Shown here one piece after another: positions 1 through 5,530 of a stretch of DNA of 7,848 bases (positions within the stretch are counted from its first letter, which is position 1; every line of letters begins with the position of its first letter). Location: the NCBI GenBank assembly GCA_014378085.1, contig JACMOJ010000078.1, positions 1 through 7,848 of the forward strand, in the 5' to 3' direction. The notes under the pieces are model-generated. The model searched no databases. It saw nothing but the letters and a program-made list of their open reading frames with translations, and was not told the origin of the DNA. Position numbers and translations under genes: made by a program. Origin of the DNA: Burkholderiales bacterium. Lineage in GTDB: Bacteria > Pseudomonadota > Gammaproteobacteria > Burkholderiales > Usitatibacteraceae.

Positions 1-1236
1 AGTTTTTCGCGCATACAGCAGAAAGTTTTTGCGCCGAGCTATAACAGTTGTCACACGGCGGGCAATGCCTTCGCGACACAATCCGGCTTGGTTCTAGACG
101 ACGCCGTCGCCTATCGCAACCTGCGCAACGCGCCGGTAAAGAACAGCATGGCAGTGGTGCATGGCATGAAACAAATCGTGCCGCGCGATTTAGAGAATAG
201 TTTGTTGTACCAAAAGCTGCTGTTGTGGGACCCCACTAAACCGCAACACCTTGGCAGCGCGATGCCGCTCGGCTCAACGTCACTGACGGTGGGACAACTC
301 GATTTCATTAAACGCTGGATTGATGCTGGTGCGCCGGAATCGGGCGACAACATCGACGCCAGGCTCCTCGACGACCGAACCCTACCCGCTTACGCGCCGT
401 TTGTGGCACTCTCGCCGCCGACGAAGGGTGTCCAACTCACCATCGAGCCGTTTTCGGTGCAGCCGGACTTTGAGCGTGAGCTATTTGTACTGCGTGACCT
501 CAAAAATCCGGCGCCAATCTACGTTTCCCGCATCGAGACTCGTATGCGCGCGAACAGCCATCACTTCTTGCTTTACACCTTCCAAAACAATACGCCGAGC
601 TTTCTCATCCCGCCACTCAATCTGATGCGCGATATCCGTAATCCTGACGGTAATCTGAATTTCGTCAACACCCTGCCGATGGGTTATCACACCTTTTTTG
701 CGGGGGCGATGACACCGGAAAGTGACTACAGCTTCCCGCCGGGTATCGCGTTGTTATTGCCAGCAAACGCTCGGCTGGACTTAAACGCCCACTATGTAAA
801 CAAGGGCACAAGCAATGTCACCGGCGAAGCCTTTGCCAATCTTCACACCGTCGATGCGGCGCAAGTCACCCAAATTGCACGTACGCTTAACTTGGGCAAC
901 ACCAGCATCCCATTGCCACCGGGCCAACGTACGACCCATCGAAAGGCGTTCACCTTTTCGGCGACAACACGTGTACTGATGCTGACCTCACACATGCATG
1001 CGCTCGGCGAACGATTTGTCATCCGTATTGCCGGCGGCGCGCGCGATGGCCAGGTTGTCTATGAAAACACCGACTGGGCACATCCGGCCATCATCACCTT
1101 CAGTCAGCCGATCGTACTCGCGCCAGGTGAGGGCCTTACCTCGGAGATTACCTACAACAACACCACCAGCCGCACGGTGAATTTTGGTCTGACCAGCGAA
1201 GACGAGATGGGCATTATCTTCGGTTATTACTACTAA
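1..1236 (+). CDS. Cytochrome-c-like domain fused to copper type II (PHM/DBM-like) monooxygenase, 5' partial
   Basis: The frame is open from the first base, so the start lies outside the window; 411 codons are visible and residues are numbered from window codon 1. Residues ~5-110 resemble a small c-type cytochrome domain: YNSCH at 14-18, a possible axial Met in MPLG at ~88, and FIKRWIDAGAP at ~102-112, typical of that fold. The rest matches the two-domain PHM/dopamine beta-monooxygenase fold: HH at 187-188 and His264 in AHYVN fit the CuA ligands, while HMH at 331-333 and Met403 in DEMGIIFGYYY fit the CuB ligands. Known family members hydroxylate substrates using copper, O2 and an electron donor; here a fused haem could deliver electrons (inference). 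The first haem Cys is replaced by Tyr14. Bacterial fusions of this type are usually exported, but the signal peptide region is not visible. The fold assignment is strong; the substrate is unknown. Confidence 0.85.
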   Translation, partial: SFSRIQQKVFAPSYNSCHTAGNAFATQSGLVLDDAVAYRNLRNAPVKNSMAVVHGMKQIVPRDLENSLLYQKLLLWDPTKPQHLGSAMPLGSTSLTVGQLDFIKRWIDAGAPESGDNIDARLLDDRTLPAYAPFVALSPPTKGVQLTIEPFSVQPDFERELFVLRDLKNPAPIYVSRIETRMRANSHHFLLYTFQNNTPSFLIPPLNLMRDIRNPDGNLNFVNTLPMGYHTFFAGAMTPESDYSFPPGIALLLPANARLDLNAHYVNKGTSNVTGEAFANLHTVDAAQVTQIARTLNLGNTSIPLPPGQRTTHRKAFTFSATTRVLMLTSHMHALGERFVIRIAGGARDGQVVYENTDWAHPAIITFSQPIVLAPGEGLTSEITYNNTTSRTVNFGLTSEDEMGIIFGYYY

Positions 1237-1486
1237 GCCGCAAGAAACGCAGCGATTCTTGCCGCGCGTTTGTCGTGCCGATTCGGCGGGCAGGTCAGTG
1301 GTACGGCAGGCGGAAACTTCAGCAGCGACAGATCCCCGCGAACCGCCGAGTCGTCCGCCGTGATGAGGGCAGGCTGTTTTAGCGCCGCCAATGCGGCGGC
1401 GTAGTCGTCGCGAACCCCACACGGGTGAGTGACCGAAAGGCAGCGGCGAACTTCACACTTTCCGCCACCTTGCGATGAAGCACACC
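1233..1486 (-). pseudogene. Decayed C-terminal fragment of an alpha/beta-hydrolase (paralogue of 3442-4263)
   Basis: On the minus strand this block reproduces about the last 83 residues of the hydrolase at 3442-4263. Shared segments include ALAALKQPALITAD, FPPA, PLTCPP and DKRAARIAAFL, then a TAG stop at 1235-1233. By eye the DNA is about 80-85% identical over the first 170 bp. A one-base deletion near 1415 shifts the frame. Upstream of it the other frame continues the match: VLHRKVAESVK against ALHLKVMESLK, and AAAFRSLTR against AAAFRPLIR. Similarity stops near 1486, and the N-terminal two thirds are absent. The stop overlaps the TAA of the convergent monooxygenase gene. Truncation plus frameshift make this a remnant, not a gene. 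It lies 42 bp beyond the old end of the chemoreceptor gene, on the same strand. Confidence 0.85.
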
Positions 1487-1528
1487 CCGTCCCTAGCAGA
1501 CTAGTCGGAGATCAGTGCGGCAAAGTCT

Positions 1529-1738
1529 CTAGGGCAGCCGAAATTTCCGCACTTCATCGGATAGACCTGTCGCCTGCTCTTTCATCGACGCGACCGCAGC
1601 AGCCGTCTCTTCAACCAGCGCCGAATTTTGCTGGGTCATTGCATCAAGATCGTGAATTGCGTCGCCAATCTGGGCAATACCCAATGACTGCTCTCGCGAG
1701 CCTGTCGCGATATTGGTAAGCAGCTCATTGACGCGCGT
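1529..1738 (-). pseudogene. Detached C-terminal end of the methyl-accepting chemotaxis gene
   Basis: Directly after the in-frame TAA at 1741-1739, the same minus-strand frame stays open for 69 codons to a TAG at 1531-1529. It reads as the normal end of a chemoreceptor signalling domain: RVNELLTNIATGSREQS, then GIAQIGDAIHDLD, MTQQNSALVEET and LSDEVRKFRL. Conservation is good, but the segment after EET appears one residue shorter than usual, which may be a second small lesion. No ribosome binding site or start suggests independent translation. The segment is therefore the remainder of the gene at 1739-3181, made only if the TAA is read through or absent in the real genome. Confidence 0.85.
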
Positions 1739-3181
1739 TTACGAAGCCACAATTTCTGCAATCGTGTCGCCTGCCTTGCGCACAATCGTAGTGCCCGCTT
1801 CGACCTGCTCAACGCTCTTGCCAATGAGCAGCTTGATCTCTCTGGCCGCGTCAGAACTGCGCTGCGCTAGCATCCGTACTTCACTCGCTACCACCGCAAA
1901 CCCACGTCCTTGGTCGCCAGCACGGGCTGCCTCGACTGCGGCGTTCAAGGCCAGAATATTGGTTTGGAACGCAATTGCGTCAATGGTGCCGATGATCTCG
2001 TTAATTTTTGACGAAGAGGCGTGAATGCCCGCCATGGTACTGACGACATCGCGCATGACGCTGCCACCGGCAGCCGCAGAGGTAGCATTGTGCTGCGCGA
2101 CCAAAGCGGCTTCTGCGGTATTTTCTGAAGTGCCTTTAACGGTGGAGGTGATCTGCTCCATTGACGCGGCAGCTTCCTCAAGGTTTGCCGTCGCCTGCTC
2201 GGTTCGCGACGACAAATCCATCGTTCCGCTGGCAATCTGCGTACTAGATGACACGATTGCATCGCTCGATGCCCTGACTTGACTGACGACAGTACGAAGT
2301 GAAGTCTGCATCTCGGCAAGTTCGTGCATCAGATCCGCAGCCTCGTCTGCACCCCACGGCGTGGGGCTAGTGGTGAGGTCGCCATCGGTAATCGCACGAA
2401 GGTGACGTCTGGTCTCTTTTAGTCCGCCATCCATGACTTTATAAAAACTTAGAAAGAAGTAGCCTGCAATCGCCAGCGAGAAAACGGTGGTGAGAGCGTT
2501 GAAAAGTAGCCGTTGTTGACCTGCGTAGCGCAGATCATCGACATAAATCCCTGAGCCAACGATCCAGCCCCACGGCTCGAAGCCCTTCACATAGGACAAT
2601 TTATCGACCGGCTTTTCCGCACTAGGCCCGGGCTTAGGCCACTGATAGGCAACAAATCCCTGCCCGGCTTTTTTCACCATCACCACAAATTCTTTAAACA
2701 GCGCCAATCCGTTTGGGTCTTTGATGTCAGACGCATCCTTACCGTCCAGCTCGGGCTTGATCGGATGCATGATGATTTTTGGCTGCATGTCATTGATCCA
2801 AAAATATTCTTTTTGGTCATACCGAAGCGCCGAAATCGTTTTCTTGGCCGATGCTTGTGCTTCATCGCGCGTCAGCTTGCCGGCAAGTTCATCCGCATGG
2901 GCAGCGACAACGACACCATGCGCAATTTCGACGTGTTGCCGCGTCGCGTCCTTTCGACTTGAGAGCGCATCTTCGAGCTGAACGTTGAGCTGCCAACCCA
3001 GTGCGCCGAGCATTGGCACTAAAAAGGCGAGCGAGATGATGATGGCTTTCGAGCCGAACTGTAGCCCGCGAAAAAGCCTGATGCCGGGAGCCCAAAGACC
3101 ATGGTGACTAAAAAAAGACGCAGAATCGCCGATTGGCGCGTGCGCAGGCTTGATACCAATGCGGGCACTGGTTGCAGACAT
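1739..3181 (-). CDS. Methyl-accepting chemotaxis protein with single Cache sensor, interrupted by premature stop
   Basis: The 480-residue reading frame starts at an ATG preceded by GGAG (complement of 3189-3192) at good spacing. Domains in order: an N-terminal arm of ~44 residues; a first membrane segment at ~46-67; a periplasmic single-Cache (sCache_2-like) sensor at ~70-220, with [15 protein letters not shown] and the [13 protein letters not shown] ending; a second membrane segment at ~226-247; HAMP at ~248-302; and a coiled-coil signalling domain whose conserved tip at ~395-450 includes [20 protein letters not shown] and [12 protein letters not shown]. Such proteins sense small molecules, often carboxylates for this Cache type, and control CheA through CheW. 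The frame ends at TAA within the signalling helix (after EIVAS), so the C-terminal methylation helix is lost. The gene would otherwise run to 1529. The truncated product probably signals poorly or not at all. It is likely a recent pseudogene; a sequence error is the main alternative. Confidence 0.9.
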   Translation of the reverse strand: MSATSARIGIKPAHAPIGDSASFFSHHGLWAPGIRLFRGLQFGSKAIIISLAFLVPMLGALGWQLNVQLEDALSSRKDATRQHVEIAHGVVVAAHADELAGKLTRDEAQASAKKTISALRYDQKEYFWINDMQPKIIMHPIKPELDGKDASDIKDPNGLALFKEFVVMVKKAGQGFVAYQWPKPGPSAEKPVDKLSYVKGFEPWGWIVGSGIYVDDLRYAGQQRLLFNALTTVFSLAIAGYFFLSFYKVMDGGLKETRRHLRAITDGDLTTSPTPWGADEAADLMHELAEMQTSLRTVVSQVRASSDAIVSSSTQIASGTMDLSSRTEQATANLEEAAASMEQITSTVKGTSENTAEAALVAQHNATSAAAGGSVMRDVVSTMAGIHASSSKINEIIGTIDAIAFQTNILALNAAVEAARAGDQGRGFAVVASEVRMLAQRSSDAAREIKLLIGKSVEQVEAGTTIVRKAGDTIAEIVAS

Positions 3182-3441
3182 GAAATTTCTCCGGTGATTG
3201 CGCCAGTCCTAAACTTTGCTAGGTGCGGCTCTTGCCAGCGTGGCCAACTATATGGCGACCACGGAGCGCCGCAGGCAACGAAAAGCGCTGCCTTTCGCGG
3301 CTATTTCTATCTGCCCGCCACTTTGTTTCGTTAACACGAAGGTGGGGGGGAAGTGCCGAGGTGCCGAGGTGCCGAGGTGCCGAAGTGCATAGGCGCGCCG
3401 AAAATGACCACGCGCCGACAACCTCCGGAAACGCGGCCTGG
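3182..3441. other. Spacer between chemoreceptor and hydrolase genes
   Basis: This 260-bp stretch shows no convincing gene; the short frames across it have no recognisable protein character. It holds the leader of the chemoreceptor gene on its left side, a small stem (TTCGT at 3327-3331 with ACGAA at 3336-3340, loop of four), a G-rich run at 3341-3350 and the 8-bp tandem repeat at 3353-3388. The small stem has no T-tract and is not convincing as a terminator. No clear sigma70 or sigma28 promoter for the chemoreceptor could be picked out. Confidence 0.5.
3353..3388. repeat. 8-bp tandem repeat (GTGCCGAG), 4.5 copies
   Basis: Four consecutive 8-bp units start at 3353, 3361, 3369 and 3377; the last has one change (GTGCCGAA). 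A half unit, GTGC, follows at 3385-3388. The array is preceded by a run of G residues. It lies outside any supported gene, about 55 bp beyond the stop codon of the hydrolase. Slippage is the simplest explanation. Confidence 0.9.
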
Positions 3442-4263
3442 CTAGCCCCCCAGAAACGCAGCGATTCTTGCCGCACGCTTATCGAGCAGATCCGGCGGGC
3501 AGGTTAGTGGCTCGGCCGGAGGAAACTCCAGCACCGGCAGGTCTGCGCGCACCGCTGAGCCATCCGCCGTGATGAGGGCGGGTTGCTTTAACGCCGCCAA
3601 TGCGGCGGCGCAGTCGTAACGAAACGCCGCACGAATCAAAGGCCGGAAGGCCGCAGCAGACTTCAAACTTTCCATCACCTTCAGGTGCAACGCATCCGCA
3701 CTTGGCAGGCCGGTGGGACGACGGTGTTCCGCGTCACGTGCGTACCACGGATAAAACAGATACTGGTCACGGCAAAGCTGAAAGGTGTTCATCAAATGGT
3801 TGCCGTTGATATCCGGTGTAAACGGCGGCGCGTATTCCGCCAACAATTCATCAAGCTGTTCCGGCTTCGGCATGCCAATGCCGTCCAACACTACCCGTCG
3901 AACACTTACTGGCTGCCGATTGGCGAGTTCCAACGCCACGCGCACCCCCGACAATGTGCCATAAACGTCGACAGGTTCATCGAAGGCATTTCGCAGCGCC
4001 TCTTCGACCATATCGGTGAAATCGCTGATGGTCGGTTCTGCATTCCCTGAGCGAATCGGCAGTGGATCGGAGTCGCCCATACCGGGCAAATCGACCGCCA
4101 GCGAGCGTTGATGAAACCGAACCTGAAGATTGGACAACATCAGCGCGCTGCCCGGTGCCGCGTGCAACATCACCAGAGGTGGTAACGTGACAGAGGCAGC
4201 GTCGCCATGGTGTGCGCGGGCGTGAAGCTGTCCCTTGCTTGTTTCAATGAACAATCGTTTCAT
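3442..4263 (-). CDS. Alpha/beta-hydrolase-fold protein with non-canonical active site
   Basis: The 273-residue protein starts MKRLFIETSKGQLHAR. The chosen ATG (4263-4261) has GGAG six bases upstream (complement of 4270-4273) and lies downstream of a good promoter. A start at 4329 would place the ribosome upstream of that promoter. Fold landmarks: LHAAPGS at ~33-39 in the oxyanion-loop position, AVDLPGMGDSDP at ~56-67, VDVYGTLSGVRVALELA at ~98-114 as the nucleophile elbow, VVLDGIG at ~124-130, and a cap with DQYLFYPWYARD at ~166-177. At the elbow the nucleophile position is Leu104 (GTLSG), with Ser only one residue later, and no catalytic His is evident near the C-terminus. Activity could therefore be atypical or absent. 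A decayed copy of its C-terminal third lies at 1233-1486. It is divergent from the crotonase operon and shares its control region. The substrate is unknown. Confidence 0.85.
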   Translation of the reverse strand: MKRLFIETSKGQLHARAHHGDAASVTLPPLVMLHAAPGSALMLSNLQVRFHQRSLAVDLPGMGDSDPLPIRSGNAEPTISDFTDMVEEALRNAFDEPVDVYGTLSGVRVALELANRQPVSVRRVVLDGIGMPKPEQLDELLAEYAPPFTPDINGNHLMNTFQLCRDQYLFYPWYARDAEHRRPTGLPSADALHLKVMESLKSAAAFRPLIRAAFRYDCAAALAALKQPALITADGSAVRADLPVLEFPPAEPLTCPPDLLDKRAARIAAFLGG

Positions 4264-4296
4264 AGCAAACTCCAGAAGCACACGGTGTGAATCACG

Positions 4297-4325
4297 AATA
4301 TAATTTGTCCGGACAACTTTGTCAC
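4297..4325 (-). promoter_or_regulatory. Sigma70-like promoter of the hydrolase gene
   Basis: On the minus strand, GTGACA (complement of 4320-4325) is one base from the -35 consensus and TATATT (complement of 4297-4302) is one base from the -10 consensus. The spacer is exactly 17 bp. Transcription would begin near 4290 and give a leader of about 27 bases containing the GGAG site, ending at the ATG at 4263. This is the best promoter match noticed in the window; it is predicted by sequence only. Confidence 0.6.
4305..4316. promoter_or_regulatory. 12-bp perfect palindrome, candidate operator in the divergent control region
   Basis: TTGTCCGGACAA is a perfect inverted repeat lying wholly within the 17-bp spacer of the minus-strand promoter, so a bound protein would block RNA polymerase. 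Its T-x-GT...AC-x-A form resembles operators of FadR/FCD-type GntR regulators (family knowledge), but no regulator gene is in the window. Its left half, TTGTCC, could also serve as a weak -35 for the plus-strand operon, with TAAAAA at 4329-4334 as a poor -10. That would leave almost no leader before the ATG at 4345. A second, imperfect palindrome (CACAC-G-GTGTG, 4279-4289) lies near the predicted hydrolase transcript start. Confidence 0.55.
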
Positions 4326-4344
4326 CCATAAAAAATAACTTGGC

Positions 4345-5124
4345 ATGACCAACAACGCCTCTCTCCTGCTCAATATTGCCGATACGGTGGCGACACTAAC
4401 CATTTCGCGACCAGCCAAACGCAACGCGCTGGATACCGCAACTTGGCAGGCTCTGGCTGAGGCATGTGCAACCATTGCGGCAGATAGCAGTTTGCGCGCG
4501 GTGGTGTTGCAAGGCGAAGGCGACCACTTTAGCGCGGGCGCGGATATTCATGAACTTGGCGAACACATCCACGATGCCACTTGGATGGCGAACAACCAGA
4601 AAACGATTGCGCTGGCGCTAGATGCCTTCGCTTCACTGCCGCAGCCGACCATCGCGGTCATTCGCGGGAGCTGTTACGGCGGTGGTGCCGCGCTGGCGGC
4701 TGCTGCCGACTTCCGCCTTTGTTGCGACGACGCAAAGTTTGCCATCACGCCTTCAAAGCTTGGCCTCACCTATCGTTTAATCGACTGTCTACGTGTGGTG
4801 GAATTGGTCGGCGCGGCGCGTGCCCGCGAGATCCTATTACTCGCCAAGGAAATCAACGCGGCCACCGCCGTCGCTTGGGGCATGGTTACCGAATGTGTGG
4901 AACCCGCTCAGTTGCCGTCTGCGCTCGCGGCGACGCTCACGAGAGTGACGTCGCTTTCGGCCTACAGCGCACGCGGCATCAAACAATCGTTGCTCAAAAT
5001 TCGCGCGGGCCAAACGGCTGATGACGCAGAAACGCAAACGATGTTTGCCGATGCATTCAAAAGTAAGGACTTCGCCGAGGGTGCGGCCGCCTTCATTGAA
5101 AAACGCGCGCCGCAGTTCGACTAA
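4345..5124 (+). CDS. Enoyl-CoA hydratase/isomerase (crotonase) family protein
   Basis: The 259-residue length is normal for a crotonase. The N-terminus fits the family start (VATLTISRPAKRNALD). SAGAD at 63-67 and the glycine-rich GSCYGGGAALAAAADFRLC at ~108-126 form the usual CoA-binding and oxyanion-hole elements, so it should bind an acyl-CoA thioester in the cytoplasm. Both glutamates used by true enoyl-CoA hydratases are absent: the first falls at Ala116 (GGGAA instead of GGGCE) and the second lies in TPSK (135-138) instead of a PE motif. A simple hydratase is therefore unlikely; isomerase, hydrolase, C-C lyase or dehalogenase chemistry remains possible. The segment FAITPSKLGLTYRL suggests a distinct crotonase subgroup. 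It is the first gene of a plus-strand unit, 16 bp ahead of the DUF1330 gene. No strong ribosome binding site precedes the ATG. Confidence 0.9.
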   Translation: MTNNASLLLNIADTVATLTISRPAKRNALDTATWQALAEACATIAADSSLRAVVLQGEGDHFSAGADIHELGEHIHDATWMANNQKTIALALDAFASLPQPTIAVIRGSCYGGGAALAAAADFRLCCDDAKFAITPSKLGLTYRLIDCLRVVELVGAARAREILLLAKEINAATAVAWGMVTECVEPAQLPSALAATLTRVTSLSAYSARGIKQSLLKIRAGQTADDAETQTMFADAFKSKDFAEGAAAFIEKRAPQFD

Positions 5125-5140
5125 GCGATATCCACTCACC

Positions 5141-5530
5141 ATGCCCGCTTATATTTTTGTCAGTGCAGTAATTCACAATTTCGAAAGATTTGCCGCTTAC
5201 GGATCAGCAAATGCTGCATTGGTCGCGCGAATGGGCGGGAAGTATTTGGTGCTCGGCCCAGAGGGCGATGCTCTTGAAGGCGCGCCAATCATCGGTAAAA
5301 AAGTTATCTCCGAATGGCCAAACAAAGACGCGGCACTTGCCTACTGGCACTCGGCGGAATACGCGGAGATTCGCAAACTGCGTGAACATATTTGTGATGC
5401 GCAGGTAATGCTGCTCGATGGTTTCGGCAGTCCGGCCTCTCAACTCGACACAACTCCGCTCGACGCAACTCCACTCGACACAACTCCACTCGACACAACT
5501 CAACTCAACACTAATCAACAGGCTGACTGA
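5141..5530 (+). CDS. DUF1330 family protein with repeat-derived C-terminal tail
   Basis: The 129-residue protein starts MPAYIFVSAVIHNFERFAAY, the typical beginning of the small ferredoxin-like DUF1330 domain, which then shows ARMGGKYLVLG and the FPN-like SEWPNKDAALAYWHSAEY region (~57-74). The domain ends at about residue 95; its biochemical role is not established. The last ~30 residues are unusual: repeated LDTTP-type pentapeptides encoded by a 15-bp DNA repeat. The ATG at 5141 is chosen because sequence upstream in this frame only overlaps the crotonase gene. The stop overlaps the next start as TGATG (5528-5532), indicating translational coupling with the carbon-nitrogen hydrolase. Such proteins often lie in catabolic operons, which fits here. 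Confidence 0.85.
   Translation: MPAYIFVSAVIHNFERFAAYGSANAALVARMGGKYLVLGPEGDALEGAPIIGKKVISEWPNKDAALAYWHSAEYAEIRKLREHICDAQVMLLDGFGSPASQLDTTPLDATPLDTTPLDTTQLNTNQQAD
5444..5518 (+). repeat. 15-bp in-frame tandem repeat, five copies, encoding an LDTTP tail
   Basis: Five adjacent 15-bp units begin at 5444, 5459, 5474, 5489 and 5504 and encode LDTTP, LDATP, LDTTP, LDTTQ and LNTNQ. The first four are nearly identical (CTCGACACAACTC core) and the fifth is decayed. As the unit is a multiple of three, copy-number change would alter tail length without shifting frame or affecting the overlapping downstream start. The repeat lies beyond the conserved DUF1330 domain. Confidence 0.9.

Noticed and set aside
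1383..1398. GC-rich hairpin (CGCCGC-CAAT-GCGGCG), also present at 3592-3607
   Set aside because: Considered as a terminator, but it is simply the coding sequence for an Ala/Leu-rich stretch shared by both hydrolase copies and has no T-tract.
988..1422. 144-codon minus-strand frame beginning MWGSRRLRRR
   Set aside because: It runs antisense through conserved monooxygenase sequence and through the hydrolase remnant in the wrong frame; the composition is Arg-rich shadow translation.
1429..1719. 96-codon plus-strand frame
   Set aside because: It lies antisense to the conserved C-terminal end of the chemoreceptor and has no recognisable protein features.
4264..4329. Longer start for the hydrolase (22 extra residues)
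   Set aside because: The extra codons cover the predicted promoter and palindrome; ATG 4263 has a GGAG site at proper spacing and gives the normal family N-terminus.
5021..5140. Longer start for the DUF1330 protein
   Set aside because: The added 40 codons only overlap the crotonase 3' end out of frame and do not resemble the family; ATG 5141 gives the typical MPAYIFV start.
5444..5518. Possible CRISPR array
   Set aside because: Units are contiguous 15-bp repeats with no spacers, in frame within a coding gene.
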